This document shows, piece after piece, positions 9,697 to 17,746 of a stretch of DNA of 43,227 bases (the first letter of the stretch is position 1; each line of letters begins with the position of its first letter). Origin of the DNA: Methylococcaceae bacterium (GTDB taxonomy: Bacteria; Pseudomonadota; Gammaproteobacteria; Methylococcales; Methylococcaceae). The DNA is taken from positions 1-43,227 of the forward strand of contig SCQD01000184.1 of assembly GCA_004299145.1 (NCBI GenBank), given 5' to 3'. Below the pieces are notes generated by a model. That model was not told the origin of the DNA and ran no database searches. It saw only the letters and a list, made by a program, of their open reading frames with translations. A program made the position numbers and the translations under genes.

Positions 9697-10749
9697 ATGG
9701 TGAACGCCCTACCTCTCTCGCCCATGCTGGTCCAGTACCTTGTGGGGCTCTGCTGCCTTCGATGGAGCGCCGAAGTCGTTGAAGTCAAAATCGGCGATCT
9801 CGTCTATGACGGCGCAGCCGCAAAGGGGCGCGATGTCGATGTGACGGTAACTGTAGATGGCGGTTCGGAGGGGCAGTTTGCCTTCATGGCCTATGAAGTG
9901 AAGCACGAGGCGGCTCCCTTGGACGTTGTTGCCGTCGAGCAACTGGCAATGAAGCTTAAGGACATGAAGTCGGTCACACACCGCGCAATCGTGTCCGCAT
10001 CCGGATTTACCGATGCCGCCCGATCAAAGGCAAAGAGACACCGCGTGACACTGTACCAACTTGAACCCTGGACTCGCCCACTACAAGAGCAGTTTCCTTC
10101 GTTGCAGATGAAAGGAACCGTCGAAGAGTGCTTCCCAATGAGCAAGTACCTTCTTTGTTGGCCGCAACACAAGTTCTCAATCGTCGCTCGATCCGCGCCA
10201 GGAGCCTTCAATCTTCTCGACACGGATCTCCTGTTCACCGCCAAGAGGAAACCGCACAGAAAGTTCCGAACGTTTCAAGACCTCAAGTCCGAACTTCTGC
10301 TTCGTTCGACGGAGGTTCTCTTCCCACTTGAGCCTGCCCAGACTGTCCTCAATACGTTTCCCATTCCGGCGGTGGTTCCAGACGGCCAAATTCCAGCGGG
10401 TCCAGCCTGGCCACACACGCACACCCTCGACATCGCGAGTGACGACGTGTACGTAGAAGCCGTATCCTCATTCTTCAAGCTGGATCAGATCACTATTTCC
10501 GGCTGGCTTCAGTGGCAGAGGTCGCAGGAACGAACTCTTTACTATGTCATGCAGGATACAACTACGCACGCAGCGTTCGCGGGTGCGCTGATCTCGCCGG
10601 AGCTCCGAGATGGACACATGACCGCTCTACTCCTATCTCCTACGTCGCGGGAAATCGGAATCCACTTCGTCCGATTGTCAGAGAAACACTTGAATCTGAT
10701 TCGAGGCCTTTCGCTCAAGCGTCAGGGTAAAGATTTAAACCATTGTTAA
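9697..10749 (+). CDS. Restriction-endonuclease-like protein (Mrr/PD-(D/E)XK superfamily), orphan
   Basis: RDVDVTVTV...FMAYEVKHEAAPLDVVAVEQLAMKLKDMKSVTHRAIVSASGFTDAARSKAKRHRVTLYQL matches a D-(E)xK core plus Mrr-like helix. Lower GC than neighbours. Confidence 0.6.
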   Translation: MVNALPLSPMLVQYLVGLCCLRWSAEVVEVKIGDLVYDGAAAKGRDVDVTVTVDGGSEGQFAFMAYEVKHEAAPLDVVAVEQLAMKLKDMKSVTHRAIVSASGFTDAARSKAKRHRVTLYQLEPWTRPLQEQFPSLQMKGTVEECFPMSKYLLCWPQHKFSIVARSAPGAFNLLDTDLLFTAKRKPHRKFRTFQDLKSELLLRSTEVLFPLEPAQTVLNTFPIPAVVPDGQIPAGPAWPHTHTLDIASDDVYVEAVSSFFKLDQITISGWLQWQRSQERTLYYVMQDTTTHAAFAGALISPELRDGHMTALLLSPTSREIGIHFVRLSEKHLNLIRGLSLKRQGKDLNHC

Positions 10750-10786
10750 AAATTAGGAGTAATTATGGAAAAAGGAGAAGAAGATA

Positions 10787-10817
10787 GGGGTCAGACCCCT
10801 TAAAAAATTGACATCTA
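10787..10817 (+). repeat. Truncated copy (R0) of the ~88-bp 'GGGGTCGGACCCC...GGGATGGGTTTTT' repeat
   Basis: ggggtcagaccccttaaaaaattgacatcta, then replaced by the 13-bp tandem array. Confidence 0.8.
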
Positions 10818-10881
10818 AATAAAGGGGTCAAATAAAGGGGTCAAATAAAGGGGTCAAATAAAGGGGTCGAATAAAGGGGTC
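10817..10881 (+). repeat. Tandem array of five 13-bp units (AAATAAAGGGGTC)
   Basis: Five consecutive copies, last with G for A at position 1, running into GGACCCC. Confidence 0.97.
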
Positions 10882-10962
10882 GGACCCCTTAAAAAATTGA
10901 CATCTAGTAGAGGCATGGACTGGCCCCATCCTGACATTTGATCGGGATGGGTTTTTCTTTTT
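10876..10962 (+). repeat. Repeat copy R1, containing terminator-like hairpin
   Basis: ggggtcggaccccttaaaaaattgacatctagtagaggcatggactggccccatcctgacatttgatcgggatgggtttttcttttt. Confidence 0.93.
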
Positions 10963-10992
10963 TGACCCACAAGGACTTTTATAAAAGCATGA
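10963..10992 (+). pseudogene. 30-nt remnant identical to internal mqsR coding sequence
   Basis: tgacccacaaggacttttataaaagcatga is identical to 11311..11340 inside mqsR. Confidence 0.9.
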
Positions 10993-11016
10993 AAATAAAG
11001 GGGTCGAAAATAAAGG

Positions 11017-11103
11017 GGTCGGACCCCTTAAAAAATTGACATCTAGTAGAGGTATGGACTGGCCCCATCCTGACCTTTGATCGGGATGGGTTTTTCTTTT
11101 TTT
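11017..11103 (+). repeat. Repeat copy R2 (left flank of mqsRA), terminator-like
   Basis: ggggtcggaccccttaaaaaattgacatctagtagaggtatggactggccccatcctgacctttgatcgggatgggtttttctttttt; near-identical to R1 and R3. Confidence 0.93.
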
Positions 11104-11162
11104 GATTCAAATCTTTCGCTATGCATCTTGCCTGAATCCCCCTTAGAGGGGAAAATGTATCC

Positions 11163-11462
11163 ATGGAAAAGAACACACCCCACTACCCGCTGGCTGAAAT
11201 TCAGGCGCAGATGACGACAGTGCAGGAAATGAACCTCACCGTTTCTGCCAAAACCAGCATCCGAGCGGTGGGCATGGCCCAGGCTAATGCATTGGCTGTG
11301 GTGCAGGATCTGACCCACAAGGACTTTTATAAAAGCATGACGACTTATGCCGATCATCGCATCTGGCAAGATGTGTATCACGGTCAGTGGAACGGCGTCG
11401 CGCTCTACATCAAGTTCCAGCGGGCAGGTGAATATTTCGTCGTTTCGTTCAAGGCGTTGTGA
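11163..11462 (+). CDS. mqsR: Type II toxin-antitoxin system MqsR family toxin
   Basis: MEKNTPHYPLAEI...DFYKSMTTYADHRIWQDVYHG...YFVVSFK; close to E. coli MqsR motif DFYKSMTTYSDHTIWQDVY. Confidence 0.95.
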   Translation: MEKNTPHYPLAEIQAQMTTVQEMNLTVSAKTSIRAVGMAQANALAVVQDLTHKDFYKSMTTYADHRIWQDVYHGQWNGVALYIKFQRAGEYFVVSFKAL

Positions 11463-11463
11463 T

Positions 11464-11868
11464 ATGGCAAATAAATGGAGTGGGCAGCTCTGCCACCTGT
11501 GCAAGGCGGGTACGCTGCACGATGGCGTTAAAACCATTATGCAGGAATACAAAGGGCACATTTTCAGCTCGAAAATCCAGGGGGCGTTCTGTGACCACTG
11601 TGAGGATGGTTTTGTCGAATTCGACGCGGCGGAAGAAGCTGCTTGGTTGGCGTTCCGTGATCAGGTGGATGCTGCGGAAGCTGCCGAATTGGCCCGTATT
11701 CGCAAGAAACTGAAGCTTACCCAGTTGGAAGCGGCGCAACTGGCTGGAGGCGGTAAAAATGCCTTTTCACGTTATGAGCGTGGGCAGGCCAGACCAGTGG
11801 CCGCCGTGGTTAATCTCTTCCGCTTGCTTGACCGCCACCCGGAATTGCTGGGTGAGTTGAAGCATTAA
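11464..11868 (+). CDS. mqsA: MqsA family antitoxin (zinc-binding N-terminus + HTH)
   Basis: CxxC pairs (CHLC, CDHC) followed by XRE-like HTH KKLKLTQLEAAQLAGGGKNAFSRYERGQARP; directly after mqsR. Confidence 0.95.
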   Translation: MANKWSGQLCHLCKAGTLHDGVKTIMQEYKGHIFSSKIQGAFCDHCEDGFVEFDAAEEAAWLAFRDQVDAAEAAELARIRKKLKLTQLEAAQLAGGGKNAFSRYERGQARPVAAVVNLFRLLDRHPELLGELKH

Positions 11869-11888
11869 AAAAAAGAAAAAAGGGAGGG

Positions 11889-11969
11889 GCAACCCCTTAA
11901 AAAATTGACATCTAGTAGAGAAATGGACTGGCCCCATCCTGACCTTTGATCGGGATGGGGTTTTTTTTA
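11889..11969 (+). repeat. Repeat copy R3 (right flank of mqsRA), terminator-like
   Basis: caaccccttaaaaaattgacatctagtagagaaatggactggccccatcctgacctttgatcgggatggggttttttt. Confidence 0.92.
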
Positions 11970-12198
11970 TCAAGAAAGGGGTAGAGTTTTCACGGAACAC
12001 GTTAAGGGTGCGCACCGCGCACCTGCTACCGGTTGGAATACCCCGGACGCCGGGTTGATTGCACCGCCCCGTTGCTGGATTGGCACAGGGCGGTTTTTTT
12101 CTGGCGGCGTTTTTCTTTCTGGCGTTGCATTGAATGCTGCGAATGCTGCGCGGTGCGTACCTTACACTTGATATTTCCTATCACCCAGGAATTCCACC

Positions 12199-12455
12199 AT
12201 GGCTACCACGACCGTCGCCGATGATATTTGGGCCATTTTGCGCGAAATTGCCCAGTCGCAAAAGCCGATGCGCGGGTGATGGGCGCCGTGGCGGCCATGG
12301 TGATACCAGACAACGTGGCGCAATACGCTTATCGTCAAGGTTTGTTTGTCATCGGCCAAAGCCGCCGCGTCCTCGCGGAATCATTAAGGCTTCTCGAAAA
12401 CGGCGACCATCTGGAGATTCACAACGACGCGCGCTTTACGCCGGGAATTTGGTGA
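12199..12455 (+). pseudogene. Decayed, internally deleted hypothetical gene (DUF3782/PD-(D/E)XK-like coiled-coil family)
   Basis: N-terminal MATTTVADDIWAILREIAQSQK in one frame; C-terminal VMGAVAAMVIPDNVAQYAYRQGLFVIGQS...GDHLEIHNDARFTPGIW in another; middle missing. Confidence 0.6.
12363..12401 (-). repeat. 39-bp in-frame palindromic repeat inserted in the decayed ORF
   Basis: Encodes RRVLAESLRLLEN between FVIGQS and GDHLEI; reverse complement matches the dxs-tail repeat GAAGCCTT..TGATTCCGCGAGGACGCGGCGGC. Confidence 0.8.
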
Positions 12456-12480
12456 AATTCCGTTTTATTCGCGCCCCAAC

Positions 12481-13620
12481 TCAACGGTCATGCAGAAAAT
12501 AATCCAGCAAACGCAGTATGTCTTCGAATAATTCGTCAGTCTGCAATCCTTCGTCATACAGCGCCGTGTTTCGGTCGACGGCTTCTTTGACCAGGTTGTA
12601 AAGCTGCTGCTCCTGGGGTTCGGACAGCCCCAGCAGAATGAACAACTGCTCCAGGCCGCTCATCAGCTCGCCGACGATCTCCATGGATGAAGTGCGGTGC
12701 TTCTGGTAGGTTTGCTCGATTTTCAGCAGCGCGGTGTTGGTGCTTTCCAGCAATGTTTCCAGCGCGGTTTTTTTGTGCGCCAGTTCGAGTTCGGCCTGGA
12801 TGGCTTGAACGCGCGCTTGCGCGCCTTCCGCCAACATCGCCACGTGGTCTTTCATCCGCCCGTAACGCTCGGGATCGTCCAGCGGCATGTTTTTTACCAG
12901 CACGGATATATTGGGATAGTTGAAAATCGTCCGCTGATTAAAATCGAAAATACGCCCCTGGCTTCTTAACTGATCGATGATGGATTCCGCCAGCGGCGTG
13001 ACGTCGCCCTCATAAGCCGCCGCATAGCTGTCTCCCTGGTCGGTGCGGATTTGCACCGTCGCCGACAGGCTGTATTGATTCAGCGCGGCGGCGGCGGCGG
13101 CGGCAAGCGCCCGGTAGTCGTGGCAGTCGAAGCTCTGCTTGAGAAACTGCAACAATACGCCCAGCTCTCCAGCATTGGTCATGGCCATCATGGCGGTCTG
13201 GCTGGCCATTTGCGCAAAGCTGTTGAGTTCAAGGTGGCGTTGCTGGCGGCGCAGGGCGATGCTGAGCTTGGAAAGCAGCTCGTCGAAATGCAGCGGCTTG
13301 GTAACGTAATCGTCCGCACCGTCGTTGTAGGCGGCAATGCGGCCAGCGGTGGAATCGTCGTCGGAAATCAGGATGATTTCGAGGTTGGGCGGCTCTGCTT
13401 CATTGCGCAAAATCTGGCAGGTATGGCCGACGTCCATGCCCGGCGTTTCCGCGTCGATCAATACGATGTTGGGTTGGCCCTCGGCTACCGCCTGCAAAGC
13501 CGACTCGTGCGAATTCACCTGCCGCAGCCTCACCTGCCACTCGCCGACGGCCTTGCCGATGGCCTTGTAAAGCAGCCGGTCGTGGCTGACGACGACGAGG
13601 CTCATGCCTTCGTTATTCAT
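12481..13620 (-). CDS. Response regulator with non-canonical C-terminal output region
   Basis: REC-like N-terminus (IVLIDAETPGMD...DGADDYVTKPLHFDELL), long helical C-terminus with no DNA-binding or enzymatic motif that I recognise. Confidence 0.75.
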   Translation of the reverse strand: MNNEGMSLVVVSHDRLLYKAIGKAVGEWQVRLRQVNSHESALQAVAEGQPNIVLIDAETPGMDVGHTCQILRNEAEPPNLEIILISDDDSTAGRIAAYNDGADDYVTKPLHFDELLSKLSIALRRQQRHLELNSFAQMASQTAMMAMTNAGELGVLLQFLKQSFDCHDYRALAAAAAAALNQYSLSATVQIRTDQGDSYAAAYEGDVTPLAESIIDQLRSQGRIFDFNQRTIFNYPNISVLVKNMPLDDPERYGRMKDHVAMLAEGAQARVQAIQAELELAHKKTALETLLESTNTALLKIEQTYQKHRTSSMEIVGELMSGLEQLFILLGLSEPQEQQLYNLVKEAVDRNTALYDEGLQTDELFEDILRLLDYFLHDR

Positions 13621-14720
13621 AAAGGTAACCGGATGATGATCGTGGTGGCGGCCGGATCGTTGCTGTCGAGCATGATGTTGCCGCCCATGGTTTCGGCTAT
13701 CCGTAGGGCAGAATAAGTGCCCAGCCCCGTGCCGGATTCCTTGCCGCAGGTGACGTATTTGTCGAAAAAGCGCTCGCGGATGCTTTCAGGCACAGCGCCT
13801 TGATTGTGGATGGCAATGCTCGCCATGCCGGCTGTTTTGCCCAGCCTGACGGTGATGCAACCCTGTTCCGGCGAAGCTTCGATGGCGTTTTTCAGCAAAT
13901 TGGCCAGCATGGAATAACACAGCAATTCTTCGCCCGGCACCTCGAAAACCTCGGGCTGCGTACAAACGCCATCCACCAGCATCTGTAGGTTTAAATGCTG
14001 ATAGGCAATCAGTTTCTGGTTTTCCTGGGCAATTTTGTGGACAACTTTGATCAGGTTTACCGGATAGGGTTGATACGCATAAGTGCCGGTTTCCATTTTA
14101 TACATGTCCAGCGAGCGGTTGATCATGTCCAACAGGCGATAACCGGAAAGCTGTATGGTTTCCAGCAGCGTTCTTTGTTCGCCGGTGAGGTTGGCGTCGC
14201 ACATCAGGGCTTCCGGCAGGCCGATGATGGCGTTGAGCGGGCTTTTCAGGTCGTGCTGGGTGATGCGCTCCACTTCTTCACGCAGGCGATGGGCTTCGAG
14301 CAAGGCCTGGTTGCGCTCTTCGACCGCCCGGCGCGCGCGGAACAGCTCCAAGTGCGTGGCTACCCGCGCCTGTATCACCGGAACGCTGAACGGTTTGTGC
14401 ACATAATCCACGGCGCCCAGCGCCAGCCCCATGATCTCGTTTTTTTCTTCGATCAAGCCGGTCAAAAAAATCACCGGAATTTCGCGGGTATCCTCCCTGG
14501 CTTTCAAGCGGCGGCAGGTTTCATAACCGTCCATATCCGGCATGATGATGTCCAGCAGGACAATATCCGGCGGGGCTTTGTCGACTCTCTCCAGGGCTTC
14601 GTAACCGTTTCTGGCGGTAACCACGGCGTAGCGGTCCTGGAGGGCGCTCATCAGAATCTGCAGATTCTCGACGGCGTCGTCCACGATGAGTACCCTGGGT
14701 CGCGATGATCGTTGGAGCAT
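13617..14720 (-). CDS. REC-HisKA-HATPase hybrid response regulator/histidine kinase
   Basis: VLIVDDAVENLQILMS...DIVLLDIIMPDMDGYET, then ITQHDLKSPLNAIIGLPEAL and GTGLGTYSALRIAETMGGNI. Confidence 0.88.
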   Translation of the reverse strand: MLQRSSRPRVLIVDDAVENLQILMSALQDRYAVVTARNGYEALERVDKAPPDIVLLDIIMPDMDGYETCRRLKAREDTREIPVIFLTGLIEEKNEIMGLALGAVDYVHKPFSVPVIQARVATHLELFRARRAVEERNQALLEAHRLREEVERITQHDLKSPLNAIIGLPEALMCDANLTGEQRTLLETIQLSGYRLLDMINRSLDMYKMETGTYAYQPYPVNLIKVVHKIAQENQKLIAYQHLNLQMLVDGVCTQPEVFEVPGEELLCYSMLANLLKNAIEASPEQGCITVRLGKTAGMASIAIHNQGAVPESIRERFFDKYVTCGKESGTGLGTYSALRIAETMGGNIMLDSNDPAATTIIIRLPL

Positions 14721-14729
14721 GGTGATGAT

Positions 14730-17678
14730 TCAGGCTAGCGTAATTTTCAATTTACCGGCAATTTGCAGCAAAACATCCTCGGCGGCGTGCACATCGAATT
14801 CAGCCAGGGATTTTTCCAGCACTTCCAGCTCATGGGCCAGAGGCGCGTGCGCCAATAGCGGTTTGAGGCATTCGAACTGTTGCAGCGCCCGCCCGAAATC
14901 CTGCTCCAGCGACTCGGACAAGTCAACGAGCAAGGGCGTCACTCGCGCCAGATCGAGCGCGGCATCCGTACTCTCCGGCACGGAAGCATGGCTGTTCGGG
15001 GGCGGTTCCAGTCGCTCCAGCACCGTCAGCGCCTCCTCCAGCGCCTGCTCGAACACCGTCAGCGTCGCGGCAACCTCGCCTTGCCGGGCCATGACCTGCT
15101 CCAGCTTGGCTGCGGCGGTAAACAGGGATTTGGCGCCGAGGTTGCCCGCCACGCCTTTGAGGGTATGCGCCAGCCGGTGCGCCCGTTCGCCGTCGCCGCT
15201 TTGCAGTGCTGTTTTAATTTCCTCGGCAGCCGTCCGATTGTGCCGGTAAAACCGGCTCAGCAAGCGCCGATAGAGCGCTCGGTTGCCGGATACTTTGGCC
15301 AGACCGTTGGCAAGGTCGAACCCGGCCAGTTGTTCCGGCAAGTCGGCGGCGTCATCGGCGGACGCGGACTGAACACCGGACGGCGTGCCGTCGAAATGCA
15401 GCCACTTTGCCAGAACCGCGAACAACTGGGGCGGATCGATGGGCTTGGGTACGTGATCGTTCATGCCGGCCTGCAGACACTTTTCCCGGTCGCCGCTCAT
15501 GGCATGGGCGGTCATGGCAATAATGGGCAGCGCGGCAAAGCGCGGGTCCGCGCGGATCCGGCGGGTAGCCTCGAAGCCATCCATATCCGGCATTTGCAGG
15601 TCCATCAGCACCAGATCGAACGGCTGCTGCTGCACGGCCGCCACGCCCAGCCGGCCGTTTTCCGCCGTGGTAACCGACAAGCCCCTGCCGCGCAATAACT
15701 CCAGGGCAATTTCCTGATTGATTTCATTGTCTTCCACCAGCAAAACGCGCGCGCCTGAAAGGGACTGTGCCTGCGCCGTTTCCGCCTGAGTCGATGCAGG
15801 CAAAGCCGGATGCATCGGCGATGCGTTTTGCCCACGCAGTGCCAGCAATGTTTCCAGCAAAGTCTCCAGCAGCACGGACGGGCTGACCGGTTTGACGAGA
15901 AACGCATCTATGCCCTGGCTTAGCGCTTCCCGGCGAATTTCTTCCCGGCCATAAGCGGTAACCATCAGTATTTTGACCAGGCGTGAACAGCGCGGATGAT
16001 GGCGTAAGCGCTGCGCGATCTGGCAGCCGCCCATTCCCGGCATTTTGCAGTCCAGGATGGCCAGATCGAACGGGTGATAAGGCGCGGTGTCTGAAGTGGG
16101 TTCCAACACCGCCAGCGCCTCGGTTCCGTTGCTTACGGTCATCACGTGCAGACCGAAAGATTCCAGGTAGTCCTTGAGCACCGCGCGCACGGTGGCATTG
16201 TCGTCGGCCACCAAGACCTGCAATCCATGCAATTCGTCGATTGCGGCGTGCTGCGTATGCGGAGCGGCCGGGGACAATTCGAAGCGGGCGGTGAAGCTGA
16301 ACGTGCTGCCACCGCCCTTGGCGCTTTCCACCCGAAAATCGCCGTGCATCATGTTGACCAGCCTTTTGCTGATCGCCAAGCCCAAACCGGTGCCGCCGTA
16401 TTTGCGGGTAATGGAACCGTCGGCCTGGGAAAAAGGCTGAAACAGGCGCTCTATCTGCTCCGGCACCATGCCTATGCCGGTATCACGCACCGAAAAGCAC
16501 AATACCGCCTGATCGCGCTCCAGCCGGACAGGACGCACGCTGATCACGATTTCTCCCGCCGGGGTGAACTTGATGGCATTGCTGACGAGGTTGACCAGCA
16601 CCTGGCCCAGCCGCAATGGATCGCCCACCAGAAAATGGGGGGTATTGCGGTCGATGTTGTAGATAATTTCCAGGTGCGCTTTATCGGTCTCGGTGGCGAC
16701 CGAACTGAACAGGGTGTTGAATACGTCGTCCAGATTGAAGGGAATGTGCTCGAAATCCAGGCGATTCGCTTCGATTTTGGAAAAATCCAATATATCGTTG
16801 ATGATCCTGACCAGCGAACGGCCGGCCACCTGGATTTTATTCAGATAGTCGGTCTGCTTGGGCGTCATTTCCGTTTGCGCCACCAGATAGCTCAGATTGA
16901 TGATGGCGTTCAGCGGGGTGCGGATTTCGTGGCTCATATTGGCCATGAATTCCGATTTGGCCTGATTGGCCATCTCCGCATCCATGCGGGCCTTGGTCAG
17001 CGCCTCTTCGATCTGTTTGCGGGCGGTGATATCCAGTGCCGTGCCTATCATGCGCACGGGTTTGCCGTCGGCCGCGCGGATAATCTCGCCGATTTCGTGG
17101 ACGTAGCGTATTTCACCGTCGGGGCGGATAACCCGGTGTTCTATGTCGTAAGCATAATCCGGGGTTTTTAAGGCCTGGAATATTTCCGTCTGCACAAAAG
17201 TCCGGTCATCGGGATGGACGGCGGCGAGAAATTTATCGTAATCGGCGACGGCCCCGGCTTGGGTGTAGCCGAATATGCAAAACATTTCCTTGGACCAGGT
17301 CATCGCATGGCTGCCGATATCCAGATACCAGTTGCCCAGATGGGCGATTTCCTGGGATTTTTCCAGACCGGCCCGGTGTTTTTCCAAGTCTTCCGTGGTG
17401 GACGACAAGGCGGCGGTGCGCTCCGCCACCTCTTTTTCCAGCTCCAGGTTGCGCAGCCGGATCGCCCGCAAGCGCCAGCGGAATCCAAAGCCCAGCAAGG
17501 CAAAAACCAACGCCAGCATGCCCAGGCGAAACCACAGCGCTTGCCACCAGGGTTGCGTCACGGTTTCCAGTACTGCCTGGGCAGCGGCATGGGCAGGCAC
17601 GATAGCCAAGCCGGCAATCAGGTAACGAAACGACAAAAGCACCTCAACGATCATGGCGCGCGCACCGCCCCTGACCAT
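14730..17678 (-). CDS. Hybrid sensor histidine kinase (TM-PAS-HisKA-HATPase-REC-REC-HPt), N-terminally shortened
   Basis: PAS, NMSHEIRTPLNAII, GGTGLGLAISKRLVNMM, two REC domains (LAILDCKMPGMGG, LVLMDLQMPDMDG), HPt (HRLAHTLKGVAGNLGAKSL). N-terminus starts inside a repeat. Confidence 0.9.
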   Translation of the reverse strand: MVRGGARAMIVEVLLSFRYLIAGLAIVPAHAAAQAVLETVTQPWWQALWFRLGMLALVFALLGFGFRWRLRAIRLRNLELEKEVAERTAALSSTTEDLEKHRAGLEKSQEIAHLGNWYLDIGSHAMTWSKEMFCIFGYTQAGAVADYDKFLAAVHPDDRTFVQTEIFQALKTPDYAYDIEHRVIRPDGEIRYVHEIGEIIRAADGKPVRMIGTALDITARKQIEEALTKARMDAEMANQAKSEFMANMSHEIRTPLNAIINLSYLVAQTEMTPKQTDYLNKIQVAGRSLVRIINDILDFSKIEANRLDFEHIPFNLDDVFNTLFSSVATETDKAHLEIIYNIDRNTPHFLVGDPLRLGQVLVNLVSNAIKFTPAGEIVISVRPVRLERDQAVLCFSVRDTGIGMVPEQIERLFQPFSQADGSITRKYGGTGLGLAISKRLVNMMHGDFRVESAKGGGSTFSFTARFELSPAAPHTQHAAIDELHGLQVLVADDNATVRAVLKDYLESFGLHVMTVSNGTEALAVLEPTSDTAPYHPFDLAILDCKMPGMGGCQIAQRLRHHPRCSRLVKILMVTAYGREEIRREALSQGIDAFLVKPVSPSVLLETLLETLLALRGQNASPMHPALPASTQAETAQAQSLSGARVLLVEDNEINQEIALELLRGRGLSVTTAENGRLGVAAVQQQPFDLVLMDLQMPDMDGFEATRRIRADPRFAALPIIAMTAHAMSGDREKCLQAGMNDHVPKPIDPPQLFAVLAKWLHFDGTPSGVQSASADDAADLPEQLAGFDLANGLAKVSGNRALYRRLLSRFYRHNRTAAEEIKTALQSGDGERAHRLAHTLKGVAGNLGAKSLFTAAAKLEQVMARQGEVAATLTVFEQALEEALTVLERLEPPPNSHASVPESTDAALDLARVTPLLVDLSESLEQDFGRALQQFECLKPLLAHAPLAHELEVLEKSLAEFDVHAAEDVLLQIAGKLKITLA

Positions 17679-17699
17679 GAAACGCCACGCGCGCCATGA
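17651..17699. repeat. Palindromic repeat TCATGGCGCGC...GCGCGCCATGA, copy 1
   Basis: 11-bp perfect inverted arms at 17651..17661 and 17689..17699; related copy at 41678..41725. Confidence 0.85.
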
Positions 17700-17746
17700 C
17701 CGTTCCCCTCACCCCAACCCTCTCCCGCGAGGAGAGGGGGAACAAG
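17700..17746. repeat. CCCTCACCCCAACCCTCTCCCGCGAGGAGAGGGGGAAC palindromic element
   Basis: GTTCCCC/GGGGAAC arms around a CCCTCTCCC-type core; related cores near 30655 and 34246. Confidence 0.8.

Noticed and set aside
10817-11103. CRISPR-like array or integron attC sites near mqsRA
   Set aside because: Tandem units have no unique spacers, the repeats lack attC R'/R'' (RYYYAAC/GTTRRRY) cores as far as I can see, and no cas or integrase genes are present.
10979-11176. Short minus-strand ORFs ending in PSRSKVRMGPVHTSTRCQFFKG
   Set aside because: The same peptide string appears at each R copy because it is repeat sequence read on the minus strand; no start or RBS support.
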